From the NCBI GenBank assembly GCA_030549335.1, contig CM060188.1, positions 18,293,501-18,357,500 on the forward strand: a DNA stretch of 64,000 nt, read 5' to 3'. Shown here piece after piece: positions 42,487 through 53,800 of the stretch. Position 1 is the first letter of the stretch. Each line of letters opens with the position of its first letter. Under the pieces are notes generated by a model. That model was not told the origin of the DNA. It saw only the letters and a list, made by a program, of their open reading frames with translations, and did not search any database. The DNA comes from Pontederia crassipes. Lineage: Eukaryota; Streptophyta; Magnoliopsida; Commelinales; Pontederiaceae. The position numbers and the translations under genes are program-made.

Positions 42487-42950
42487 GTTCATGAAAAAAT
42501 TTCTCTTATTCTTTCCTGGTTCTGCTTTTTTTTTGAGGGGACTGGTTCTACTTCATTTGAGCCACGATTGCCAGAAATTTGCCATTATATCCCCAATGTG
42601 AGCTGGTTCGTGAGACGCATGTCTAGGATGCACATCAGCTCATAAGCGCACAAGGGTACTATACAAGCAGGCCAGATTTGTCCATGAGGTAATAGATAGC
42701 GCAAGTGTTTCCGGGTTATTCGATAGAGATGTTTTATACTTACTACTAGGAACGTGAAACTGACAGTAATGTACAGATTATTTAACCATTTGGAAAAAAA
42801 TGTTTCTTGCTGCTGTATCTCCTCTTCGTGTTTTTTTTTTGTATTCATCTGGTGGGTTGTGTTGTTTATTTCCATTTCCTTGTCCAGTTGTTCAACTGGA
42901 TATATTTTCAACTGCGGGTTGGCGGACCATATACTATGAAGCGTAGGTAT
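42487..42950 (+). other. KEG 3' UTR and downstream flank
   Basis: The sequence after the TAG stop at 42484-42486 contains only short frames. Transcript end is not defined; T-rich and A-rich stretches occur throughout. A 108-codon minus-strand frame shows no recognised domain and is ignored. Confidence 0.5.
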
Positions 42951-44720
42951 GAATTTTTTAATGATTTAAGCAAAGCTGTTTAGACTGTGATGATCACAAT
43001 GACTCTAACCATATATTACCAATCTCATTTAATTACCATGTGTTTTAGTATGTTTCTTACCAATCATCCACGTGTCCAAAATGTGCATTATATTTTTTTA
43101 TCATGAAGCATTAATTAGTACTGAGTTCTAATATCTTGACACCTTCGGGAATCAAAATTAAAGCGATGTGGCCAGCTTTCGTGTTCCAATATATCATAAT
43201 AGAACTGACTGCAAAAGGGTTAAGTCATGACCATGACAGTGTTGAACTCCAACTCTTACTTGGAAGAGGTTTCTTGTTCCTGTGTCCTTCCAGTTCCTAA
43301 CAATTCATTGGCATCAAAACCGAGTATAATGTTGTTTCACTCGTCACCTCAAAAAAGAAAATGAAAGCAACACAGAAAAAGAAAAACTTGTAGCATAAGC
43401 ATGGAAGATGATAATGTGACTACGTGATATAATGGGATAAGAAAGGTATACAATTGTGGCTAGGAAGTAGGAATGTTATCAACAAGGAGACGTGGAGAAG
43501 ACCTTTTAAATGTATAATAATATAATATAATATGCTATGCTATCAACTTAATGCACATCAACAATTTGTGCCAGAAGAATGAGTGCAAGACGAGGGGATC
43601 AATTAATTAACTATATAGAACCGGACAATATCTTAACACCGTTTCCCCTTATTCTTTCTTACAAATAAATCTGGTGATCAGATTAATGATCATAGACTTT
43701 CTCGATGTCAGCAATTATTTTATATGGGACTATTATAATAAATAAAAATACTCTTGGGAACGTACTATTTAAAATAGGGAGCACCGCTTATTCGCTTTAT
43801 ACATCACAAACAGATTGTTGTAGTTGTGTTACAACAAATAAACTAATTAGTGCACATAATTATGATCGCTGACCATTGAATAATCTGATTATTATAATCA
43901 AAATATGCCAGCTAGTTTCGCTGCCATGAGTTTTCTTTCCGATCTACACACAAGCACAAATTTGATTTTATGAATTAAAGGGCGAATTTGATTTATGATT
44001 GTTAACGAGAAATATTGCTTGCGCTGGATGTATTGTAAACGCATTTAAGTGCTTTTGACGATAAAAATTTCCAATGTTTTTTTTCAATTTAGCCGCCCCA
44101 ACAAAAAGTAACCTCTGGCATATTGACTGAAAAATAATTTGATTAGTTCAACTTGTTTGTTGTTAGCGACGTTAATCAAATTATAAGAGGGATACCACAT
44201 TTTTTTTAATACAAAAAGTTTGAGTTGTAGATTTGCATAATGCCCACTTGAATGGCATCCCAGGCAGATGGAGCATCTTTACGTACAACTAATAAAACAT
44301 TGATATTATAAAAAATGAGACAGAGGTCATCGCCTAGACATTTCCCTCCTTTCTTGTTTATTCTCAAAACAAAACGCAAGATAAATATATTTTTTGGACG
44401 GCAAAATTTTGGGGCTACTTTTTCAGGGCTATTTGGGAAGTTGACATTGTTCTTTGATGATTTTTCAATTATTCCCTTATCTATTTATCTGCAAGGAACA
44501 AAAGAACTTGTTCCTCTGCAACTCCATGTACCATAAGTCAATTAATTATTTCTTTTGAAACAAATAGCGTTTTAAGAATTTCTCAAACGCCTTTGAATGG
44601 ACTAATTCAACGTTCGATCGAGAACACTAAATTAAAATTTTCAAAAAAAATCAAAATTAACTCTTTTTCCATTTGAATCTTAAATCAATAATCCATGACA
44701 TCTCCAAGCTGATAGAACAC
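42951..44720. other. Intergenic DNA between KEG and NIP, nothing recognised
   Basis: AT-rich sequence without terminal repeats, hairpin elements or supported ORFs. It presumably includes the NIP promoter at its right end. Confidence 0.6.
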
Positions 44721-44732
44721 TTCAGCTGTCGT

Positions 44733-44740
44733 TATATATG
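44733..44740 (+). promoter_or_regulatory. Candidate TATA box of the NIP gene
   Basis: TATATATG lies 74 bp before the NIP start codon (44807), with no other obvious core element nearby. Spacing would give a short leader of roughly 40 bases containing a CT repeat (TCTCTCTCTC). Confidence 0.5.
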
Positions 44741-44806
44741 CATAGATAGAAGTCATTGACCTTCCTGGCTTCGTCTCTCTCTCTCCCCCCGCCATCGAAC
44801 GAGAAG

Positions 44807-46909
44807 ATGTCTGCGTCTCCGACGACGACGTCGGCCGCCATGCAAGTTTTGCCTGTGACGCCGATGTTCACGTCGACCAGGATCGGTTCACTTACAGTCG
44901 ACGAGCGGGGAGGGGCGGCGCCGGCGCCGCCCAACTGCCTTTTCGTACCATGCACCTCGATGAGTTGTCGGAGCTTCTGCAAGTTGTGGCTGTCCAACGT
45001 GAACTATGCTAAGAAGGTAATAGCAGTAGCCAGTATGCACTTGGATTCGTGTAGCCTCTGAATAGCACTTTGGATGCATGCATGGATGTCTACTCTTGTT
45101 TGTTTATGTACTATATGTTCGTTCCATTAGAAAGAAAAATTGGGATCTTGAAGCCATTTCTGTTACTAGTGTTCTTGGACCAATTCAAGCCTTTTTTCCC
45201 GTTTACCAAGGGCTTGGTAAGGGAAGTTAGAAATAAAGATTATATAAATATGTTAGAATTGAGCTAAAAAATCTCTTCATAAATTGATGGACACTTCACA
45301 TAGGACCATGTTCTGATTGTCACCTAAATTTAGATCACGGTTTGTATTTTAGATAAGAAAAGTTTTAAGTTTATTTCCTAGGATTACTGTAGCTATTTAT
45401 TCTAAGCATCAATAGCCTTTGTGATAGGCAAGAAGGAAACAGCTCTAGCACTTTCGACTTGTCTCTTGTTAGCGCAAAAATGTTGGAAAAAATATATCCA
45501 AGTGTGTTATAACAAAGTTTATTTATTTGGAGTTGACATCAAATGGTAAACATCTTATTTTCGCTTGTGGAAATATGTATGTAAAATATTTATATTGGAA
45601 GCTTCACTCATTATAAAAAAGATGCAAATTAATTAAATGATAATAATAATGAATTTGAAGGGGGGGGGGGGGGGAGGGAGGGATGGGAAGAGAGTGAAAA
45701 TGAATGAAGGAGGATAGTTAATTTTATTTGGATGACATGAGAAAAGAAAAATGAGATTAAAAACTCAATCAGGAACATGACCATAAACTTAATGCATGGC
45801 CACAAAAGTAAAAGTTTGAGCATATTTGTTTCCTAAATGGTATTTACTACTCTCATTATCAAATTCACTCGTTTATCCATTTTAGTTTCTTTTCTCAAGA
45901 AGATAGAAATTTTAATTGGAAACTGTTTTTGTTAAGAAAACGAAAATAGGCAACAAATGATTTTGCATTTAAGCAAAAAAGAAAAAACATTCTCTTTCCA
46001 AATCATCAGGTGGTGGCGGAGTTCATCGGGACCTTCATTCTAATATTTAGCGCAGCGGCGACGCCGATAGTGAACGACAAGTACGGCGGAGCGGCGACGC
46101 TTCTCGGCGCCGCGGCCTCCGCCGGCCTTGCGGTCGCTGTCGTCATCCTCTCCATCGGCCACATATCGGGGGCGCACCTCAACCCTTCCGTCACCGTGGC
46201 CTTCGCCGTCTTCCAGCAGTTGCCGTGGGCGGACGTCCCCGGCTACGTCGCGGCTCAAGTGCTGGGGTCCGTCGCCGCCTCCTTCGCCCTCAAGGGCATC
46301 TTCCAACCTTTCCACTCCGGCGGAGTTACCGTCCCTTCCATCGGCGCGGGTCAGGCGTTCTTCCTCGAGTTCATCGTCACCTTCGCCCTCATGTTCGTGA
46401 TCGCCGGCGTCGCCACAGATACCAGAGCAGTAAGCGCTGCTCTAACTCTTTAGTCTTCACATTCCGAACGCACGCAAAGTTTTTTTGAAAATTAATCACA
46501 CATTGTTCTTTAAAAAAATTGTAAGTTTTGTTGTCATTTTACATCAATGTTAAGAATATTATGATGGATTAATTATATAGGTGAAGGAAATGACTGGAAT
46601 AGCAGTTGGAGCAACTGTCTTGATGAACATTCTTGTAGCTGGGTGAGTTAACCCGATTTCGTGAAAAAACACAACTTATTTGCATTCATGTAATGATGAT
46701 TAATATTTAATATAAGTGTTCTGTGTTGCTATTGGTTCTGATTGATGCGTGCATGCAGGAAATCTACCGGGGCATCGATGAATCCAGTGAGGACATTGGG
46801 GCCGGCGATTGCGACGGGAAATTACAAGCAGATTTGGATCTATATGACTGCTCCTATTTTAGGCGCTATTTGTGGTGCCGGGGCTTACCATTTTGTGAAA
46901 TTACGATAA
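44807..46909 (+). CDS. NIP-type aquaporin (NIP3/NIP5/NIP6-like boric-acid/metalloid channel)
   Basis: Membrane channel of the nodulin-26-like intrinsic family. Exons 44807-45016, 46010-46429, 46581-46642 and 46759-46909 give 280 codons with GT-AG introns. The first NPA box is NPS at residues 128-130 ([12 protein letters not shown]) and the second is NPV at 239-241 ([13 protein letters not shown]), the asymmetric pair typical of NIP subgroup II boric-acid channels. By alignment the ar/R filter reads A / I (in LEFIVTF) / A236 / R242; AtNIP6;1 is remembered as A-I-A-R and AtNIP5;1 as A-I-G-R. The cytosolic N terminus (residues 1-70) is S/T/P-rich. The C terminus ends KLR and is shorter than in AtNIP5;1. 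Exon 2 is very GC-rich. The start at 44807 is the first ATG in frame. Subgroup is confident, exact ortholog is not. Confidence 0.93.
45659..45674 (+). repeat. Poly-G run in NIP intron 1
   Basis: About sixteen consecutive G followed by AGGGAGGGATGGG lie in the 993-bp first intron. It is a slippage-prone homopolymer with quadruplex potential; the length may be affected by sequencing error. Confidence 0.7.
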
Positions 46910-47326
46910 CATAGAGGAAGGAAAAAGGAAAAGGAAAAACTAAATACATGAGAATTATTATGCATGTAGTGCCTGTATCATTTTATTGGAGCGAGACTTG
47001 TATATCTTGACTTAATTAAGTAAACATTTTGTACCATGTCCAACAAGTAATGAGAAAGTCGGGTATATGTACACACACGTATGTAGGAACGGCTCATTTT
47101 GTGTAAATCTGTATTTAAGATCTCATGTTAACTTAGATAAGCTAAAGATAATTTAAAAAAAAAAATAATGGTCGTGCTACATCCGCAGCCACCGGATGAA
47201 GAATCTACGATGCATAAAAACATGCGATTCACTGTTACAATATGTCCGTTTCAACATGGTTTAACGACCGGTTCAGTTAAGAATTAAGATGAAACCTGTG
47301 TAATCTCTCTCCTTCATCTCGCCTCA
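46910..47326. other. NIP 3' flank, nothing further
   Basis: The 3' UTR and intergenic DNA follow the NIP stop codon. No repeat or RNA gene is recognised. Confidence 0.55.
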
Positions 47327-47692
47327 CTATTGAAGTCGCCTCGTTGTCGCGGTGCACCACGCCTCCCCGATCCCCCTCATCAGCGGTGCCAGCTCCTCCG
47401 GCGAGATCACGCTGTTCCGATCGAGGTCGAACACCGAGAAGGCGCAGCGGAGGTCCCTGTTGGCGTTTGCCTCCCCGCGGGCGTTGAAGGCATTGAGGTC
47501 AGTGAACTCCGCAAGGCTGATGAAGTCCTCTCCGTTGACGTCGGCCATCATGCGGGCGACCTCCTCCGGGGAGGCCGGGTGACCGAGGCTCCCTCCAGCT
47601 TGGACAAGGCTGCGTCGAACTTGCGGAACATGCGCTCCATCTCGTCCCCGGATCCCCCGTCGCGGGGACGAGAGGCCTTGGACTGCTGGTGA
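47327..47692 (-). pseudogene. Calmodulin-like (EF-hand) pseudogene
   Basis: The minus strand shows DEMERMFRKFDA, then, after a frame change, SLGHPASPEEVARMMADVNG, EDFISLAEFTDLNAF, DLRCAFSVFDLDRNSVISPEEL and APLMRGIGEA. These are the linker, second and third EF-hands of a plant calmodulin-like/polcalcin-type protein. The first calcium loop is lost at the frameshift, and the frame leaves homology after GIGEA so the fourth EF-hand is absent. No intact start-to-stop reading covers the domains. It is GC-rich like an intronless CML gene and lies between the NIP and rhomboid genes. A sequencing indel cannot explain the missing EF4 on its own. Confidence 0.75.
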
Positions 47693-47800
47693 CGAAATAG
47701 AGATCAAATCTTGCCCATGGATGGACGGACGACGCCTCGGGTTAGTCAAAGCACTTCGCCTCTCGGCTGTTGAACTGTGCTCAATTCGACATTTATTCAT

Positions 47801-48181
47801 CCGCCGTAAATCCTACATATGAGGACTGAGGACGTAGGGAGCAAGGCATACCCATTAAATCTTTTTTAAAAAATTAACTTTAAAAAGGAAATCATCTATA
47901 TCATCTAACACAGTTCATTATTATTTGTTGATTATAATCTCCTTTTTTCTCTGTATTTTAAAATTTTGCTATAAAATACTATTTAAAAATGGTTAAGAAG
48001 TGTATCATCCGTTTTTTTTCCGTTTACCGCGGTGGGCCACCACCAATTCTTATTACAACAATTTGCGTTCCTCTCTCTCCTGGCGGTCGCCACCGTCCGC
48101 GAGGTTTCAGGAGAAGAAAGTGGAAGAGTGAGGACTGGGAAAAGAAACAGGACAAGAAAAGAAGAAGCTTGAGATTGATTC
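47801..48181 (+). promoter_or_regulatory. Rhomboid gene promoter/leader region
   Basis: A/T-rich sequence grades into a GC-rich, purine-biased leader (GAGAAGAAAGTGGAAGAGTGAGGACTG) before the ATG at 48182. An ATG at 47989 in another frame starts a 223-codon frame that overlaps the real exon; its product has no recognised domain. No confident TATA box. Confidence 0.4.
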
Positions 48182-50061
48182 ATGGGGAAGAAGCACCAGC
48201 CGTCGTCGGCGACGGACGTAGAGGTAGGCTCAGGGAGGGCATGGGTGACGCCGTACGACAATCAGCCGCCGCCGCCGGTGAGGCAAGAGCTGTGGATTTC
48301 CTGGCTCATGCCCTCCTTCGTCCTCGTCAACATCGTCTCCTTCGCCTACAGCTTGTACGTCAACGACTGCCCCGCTCACCGCCATCCCCTCGGCTCCCCC
48401 TGCATGTTCCTCTCCCTCGGCCCCTTCGCCTTCGAGCCCCTGTCTGTCAACCCTCTCCTCGGTCCCTCTCCCAACACGTCCGTCTCTTCTCATGTTTCCG
48501 TTTCTGCTTTTGTTGTTGTTCTTACTTTGGAAATGTATCAATGTTTATGTTCTTTGCACTTGTGCGATTTCTTGACTACATGATTGTTAGGCGCTATTTG
48601 CATTTTCAATATTTATTGGCATTCTTGCAGCGTTTTCCGTACAGTTCACTTCCCTTCTAACTTTATAAACAGGCTTGATGCATTGGGAGCTCTGGACTAT
48701 GACAAAGTTGTCCTAGACGGTGAAGGGTGGCGACTCATCTCCTGCATCTGGTTGCATGCTGGAGTCATCCACCTATTTGCTAATATGCTGAGCCTTCTGT
48801 TCATAGGCGTTCGCCTCGAGCAGGAATTTGGATTTGGTGAGAGTTGCAACACATCTACACGAGCTGCTTTACTAATTAAAATCATTTGATTAATCGTTAT
48901 TATCAACATGGTAGTAGTGTGATGCCAAAATAATTATGCAACGACGTTGCTCAGAAATGTAGATGTCTTGGTGACCTGAAGGAAAAGTACAGTGATATCA
49001 TCATCTTCACTATTTGTAAACATCTCCTTAAGGTGTTTATTTGCAACTTCATAATGTGCGGCCTTTTATTTGTGATAGATTGTAAAACTATTCTATTACG
49101 TTCCCTTACATCTTACATGAACCAGTGATGTCGTTCCCACAGACAATTGAAGTTTTCAATTTTACTTTTTAAGTTAAAAGGTTGGTGCCTTTCCTGTGCA
49201 GTGAAGATTGGATTGCTGTATGTGCTTTCTGGAATTGGTGGAAGCTTGATGTCTTGTCTTTCTATTCGAACAAAAATATCAGTGGGTGCATCAGGGGCAC
49301 TTTTCGGCTTGCTAGGTGCTATGCTGTCGGAGCTTCTTACAAATTGGACAATCTATGCAAATAAGGTGATATAAATGGGAGAAATGCTGATTAGCCGATT
49401 TATATGCCTATCCATGATTTTGAAGCTACTCTTTTCAGTGTGCAGCACTCATGACACTCATATTTATAATTGCTATCAATTTGATGGTTGGACTCATTCC
49501 TCACGTGGATAGCTCTGCTCATATTGGAGGGTTCATAACAGGATTTCTGCTTGGTTTTATTCTTTTAATTCGTCCTCAGTTTGGATGGGTCAGCCGTAAG
49601 CACATCCCTCCAGGCTACAATATGGAGCTTGTGAAACCGAAACACAAAACATATCAATACATTCTGTGGTTCACGGCCTTTCTCACACTAATTGTTGGGT
49701 GAGTTTGAAATCCTTCCTATGTTCCAAACAATTGACTTCTGCAGCAGCATCTATAGCCTTTCGAGTAGATCTCCAGGTGTTAATTTTTCAAAAGAATTTA
49801 TATCTGAAATGTCGTTGTTGAAGTGGCTATCCCAATGATTCGAGGGTGTGCATATTCGACATATACTTTTATCCTTTTCATTACCTTTGAGTTATTAAAT
49901 TGACTCGACCTCACTTAAACCTTGTATAACATATTAATTGGAAGGTCACACATTTTAACGAAAAATTTATGCTAATAATCTCGTGTTATTCCAGGTTAGT
50001 TTTGCTCTTTGGTTATTGCCTTAAAGCTAGCTTATTGTGTCTGTTGCTATATATTTTGTAA
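48182..50061 (+). CDS. Rhomboid-like intramembrane serine protease (RBL1/2 type)
   Basis: Seven-span intramembrane protease of the plant RBL family, expected in secretory-pathway membranes. Exons 48182-48477, 48673-48836, 49202-49365, 49439-49698 and 49995-50061 give 316 codons in one frame. Motifs: [20 protein letters not shown] (oxyanion H/N region), catalytic GASG with Ser184, and catalytic His236 in [12 protein letters not shown]. The tail [13 protein letters not shown]...[10 protein letters not shown] matches plant RBLs and leads into the last membrane span. In the fifth exon the expected LVLLF is followed by unrelated codons instead of the usual Cys-rich tail with CHYLSC. The TAA at 50059-50061 lies inside a transposable element beginning at 50057, so the natural C terminus is probably lost or encoded by exons beyond the insertion. 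Confidence 0.92.
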
Positions 50062-50274
50062 CGCCTCCAAAATCAGCCTTTCCGGCACGTTGACAGTCAG
50101 ACTGACCAAGGGAGCGCTACATTGCCTACGACTACTTTGATTTTGACCGGTCAACATATGACACACGTGGCAACAGAAATGATATAGAATCAATAAATAA
50201 AAAGAGATTGCAGAAGAATTATCACTTGAAAATCAAAAGGTGTCACATTTAAGGAATAATTCAAGAAAAGGAAA

Positions 50275-50424
50275 CAACAATAACAACAACAAAACCTTAT
50301 CCCACTAGGTGGGGTCGGCTACATGATCATTCGACGCCTGACTCATGTTCATGAGATTCGACAGGGTTTTACGCTGGCTGTCGGGGCCTAACACAACCCT
50401 CCTAATTTATCCGGGCTTGGGACC
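50275..50424 (-). mobile_element. Au-type SINE nested in element B
   Basis: The 150-bp insertion is flanked by an exact 14-bp duplication, TCAAGAAAAGGAAA (50261-50274 and 50425-50438). Antisense to the plus strand it ends in TAGTGGGATAAGG then (TTG)n-like repeats, the Au SINE terminus. It inserted after element B. Confidence 0.85.
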
Positions 50425-51634
50425 TCAAGAAAAGGAAAATGCAGATAAAATAAGTTCTAGGAAATATCAACATATGCAGGGTTAAAAAGAAAAATTCAAG
50501 TATCTCATATATATATATACAAAATCAGATAATTGAAGATGCAGAATTAAAAGGCGGAGAGCTGTGGTTTTGTTGCAAGTCATGCGCCGCCATCCTGAAG
50601 CTCTGCATTTTTTCACTTCCTCCCTAAGCAGGGTTCTCACCTGCCAAATCCAAAAGCATGAGCATGGAATGCTCATGAGGTAACGTCCAGTACACATAGA
50701 GTCATAGATGATGAAATGATAATCTGATAAAATTTATACTGATAAACGATAATCAATAATCAATTACTTTATTCATTGGTTCCACTACCTTGATCTCTGT
50801 AGGCTATGGGCCATACATGTATAGTTCTGTACTTTATTCTTTACTTCAACAATACTTTATGCAATATCATACCTTACTATACTTTCCTCTGTTCATTATC
50901 ATACTTTGTTATTCATTACTATACTCTGTTATGCTCTATGTGGTACTACATCTTTTACATTACTATAAGGTCCTGAGTGTTCGTTATCTTATGCGAGCTC
51001 GACTTTAATTAAGTTAGGAAGTTAGAGGTGCCACTATACAATATGTTGCCAGAATGCCCATGAAAGGGAAGATATATGCTCAGGCATAATCTTTTCGAAA
51101 TACAAGTGGGAGAGGACCTGCACCCCAAGAACAGTGGTCGTTGTGGACCAGTAGGTTCACTGTCTCTTCAGCTGAGTTACCTGTCCCTTTGGCATAAAGC
51201 AATAAAATCTATATATGCCCCCGTGGGGGCAGAGTGCATCAATTTGTCACCCTTATTCGGAGCACATGTGGGAGAGGACCTATGGTTCAGGAACAGTGGT
51301 AGTTGATACCAGTAGGTACATTGTCTTCTCAGTGCAGCTACCTGCCCCTCCACTATACAATACTTTGATCTGTACTTTGACCAACACATAGCTATCCTGT
51401 TCATTTATCTTTACTTTACTTATCTTCTTTAACAATTGTGGGGTTCGAAATCGCGGTTCAGAGAAGGGGTAAGGTCTGGTCCCCTTCGTACGGACGAAAG
51501 GTCCGTTACTCGTTTCACGATATTGGACATGCCCTACGGTGGGCCAGTCGAAGGTTTAGCATTGATTATAGGTGTTTTGGCCACTCAAGGGGCATTTCGA
51601 TCATTTCACATTGAGATTCACAATTCTTCCTATC

Positions 51635-51955
51635 TGGACCGGTCGATCGTCCTAATGGACCGGTCGACCGATATGACCGAATCGGTCGATCGCCCAGAGG
51701 GCCAATCGACCGTTATATCCTCGGTTGTTTCCTTCTTCTTGATGAACTGGTCGACGTGAATCAGTCAGCCGATCGTTGTTGCAGGATTGGTCGACCATTC
51801 TAGGAATCGGTCGATCGATCTTATGCGATCGGGCTCGGCGGCTTCCGCCGGATCGGTCGACCGGCCTTGAGTCTGACCTCATAAGTCGAAGATCAATCAA
51901 CCGATATGAGAAAATCGGTCGACCGATTCTTCACACGAACAGAGCCGCCGGTCGA
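51635..51955. repeat. Palindrome array in element B
   Basis: About ten GGTCGACCG, GGTCGATCG and CGACCGAT variants lie within 320 bp, matching the array of element A at 19228-19590 in kind but not in spacer sequence. Confidence 0.75.
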
Positions 51956-52023
51956 ATTTTCCATTTCCGACCGACCTCTGTATCGTCCAATCACAATATG
52001 TATAATACGAAAAATACATATTT

Positions 52024-53800
52024 ATTCGAGAACAGCACAATTCAGGATCTCTGTAGCTGGTATTCGAGACTGAAATGTTGATTGGAATCATGAGTATCAA
52101 TCATATATTTATTCAAACATTTACCTGTATAAATTCCTATATGTTATCTTCTTTGCTTTTCTTTTGAAAGAATGCCGTTTATTGAAGCTTTTTATGAATT
52201 GAGTTTGGCTCTGTTTAATAGTTCGTCCTTGTCATGACCATTGCATCACATTTAGTTTTAAATTTCTTTCTAGATCATAATCATTAAGTTTTAAAATTAT
52301 TTCTAAAGTCAAGTTTTAGAAATTGAAATGTTAAGCTTTTGGTATTATATCTCATTTGGTATCTTATATTACCCTTAAATGTCTTAATTATAGATCATGA
52401 ATATATATTCACGGATAACGTCCTAATTTAGTGTTCATCCTTTCTCCTAAAATAAAATATATTTAAAGAATTGAAGATTATCACTATCATAAGAATGTCG
52501 TATGCCCATTGATAAGTGCCTAATGTGATTACTAGACATTTTTATGGAACTTTTCTTAAGTTCATCTTAATTCACCATTAAACTTCACTAATCTAAATTT
52601 CACGGGAAAAAACTTCGCAAATACAAAGGCATTTCACACAGCTGCTCCATCTTCTGCTCTTTCAGATTTTTATTCAGCTTGGTTTCGCTGTTCCAAGGAA
52701 ACCATCGAGTTCACTGATTGTGCTGTAGATTATGAAGTACGTAAGGTTGTAGCTTGTCCTACACCTGAAATATAATATTCAGGTATTTTATCTTGTTCTG
52801 CAGTTTATCTGCTTTCTTGCCTCTGACTCTACTTTTTCCAACTTAGAGCAGCATCAAAATTATGCAAGACTCGAGTGAGCAAGAATGGCCTTTGACATTG
52901 CATCCACAAGCTATGGACATAGCAGAATGTGCCTACAAAAGAAACTATTATTTGGACAGAATACGCACCAATCTTGAAAACTCCCGTGGCAGAATCGGGT
53001 CATTCAGTACTGCAATGGGCATGTAAATTATCTTGACTGTTCATTCTGTCTTTCCGACATGATCAGATGTTCATTTTTATTGTGGAAGTGAGACTTATTT
53101 CAAGGTTTCCCCATCGTTGGATCTTACTCTGTCTTCGTCTTCAAACATGTAGAACACATTTTTAATTTATGTCCAACCATGTTCTTCATGTTACATTACA
53201 ATTAACACGCATGGTTTCACAAGGTTGATCGCAGCATCACAACAGAAAATATATCCCGGTTTCATAATGATCAAACATGTAAAAAGAATCATTTCGATAG
53301 ATACTTATAATATTTTATGTCATGGAGATAGCACGAGATGTGAATTATAAATGTCGTAAATTTTATGAAAGAAATGCCTGAACTTTTATTTTCGTTGCAG
53401 ATTAGTTCAAATTAATTTACTTTTATCTAAACAAAGTATCTATCTTTTTTAGATCGGTAGCAACTCTAACATGTTGTAATAAAATACTATTCTTTTAACA
53501 AAATCGGTATCAGGAGATGTTGATTTTTCTTTTTTTTTCTCCCCAAAAAAATCGATTTTTGTAAAATCGATGCATGGAACCTTTTTTTTTCCCCTTTGTT
53601 CACTTCATCATCGTTAGTTGAGGGGACTGCGGCGGAGACGCCCACGTCGCCAGTGCATCGTGGACCGTCTCGCATCGTTCCTTTTCTGAGTTTTCTCCCC
53701 TCCAATTTCCTCGTTAATTCTATTCAACCTACTAAATGCGTGCACACAGCCATCAACGTTTGTCATTCTCCTCCTGTTTGATCACCCAGGAAAGGTGACG
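52024..53800. other. Region between rhomboid and AFG1-like genes
   Basis: No conserved gene is recognised. After an acceptor-like CTTTCAG near 52650, a frame opens as DFYSAWFRCSKETIEFTDCA and runs to a donor-like GTAAGG at 52741. Another open stretch at 52856-53026 reads SIKIMQDSSEQEWPLTLHPQ and ends at TAA. Neither matches a family I know. They could be displaced 3' exons of the rhomboid gene or chance frames. The right part (53600-53800) is the AFG1-like promoter. Confidence 0.35.

Larger units (their letters stand above)
50057..52018 (-). mobile_element. Solo-LTR-like element B, inverted relative of element A
   Basis: On the plus strand the element begins TGTAACGCCTCC and ends AAAAATACA. 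It is flanked by exact 5-bp TATTT repeats (50052-50056 and 52019-52023). Its first about 65 bases are the reverse complement of the right end of element A: both contain TGTAGCGCTCCC, a TCTGA..GTC segment, CGTGACGG/CGTGCCGG, GATTTTGG and GCGTTACA. At 51635-51955 it carries the same GGTCGACCG palindrome array. The repetitive CTTTATTC/ACTATAC-type middle and the GGGAGAGGACCT...AACAGTGG segments (51109, 51269) resemble element A. A SINE is nested at 50275-50424. No pol genes. Confidence 0.72.

Noticed and set aside
47989..48660. 223-codon plus-strand ORF overlapping the rhomboid first exon
   Set aside because: It is out of frame with the rhomboid exons and its product is basic and repetitive (R/S/L-rich), typical of a shadow frame.
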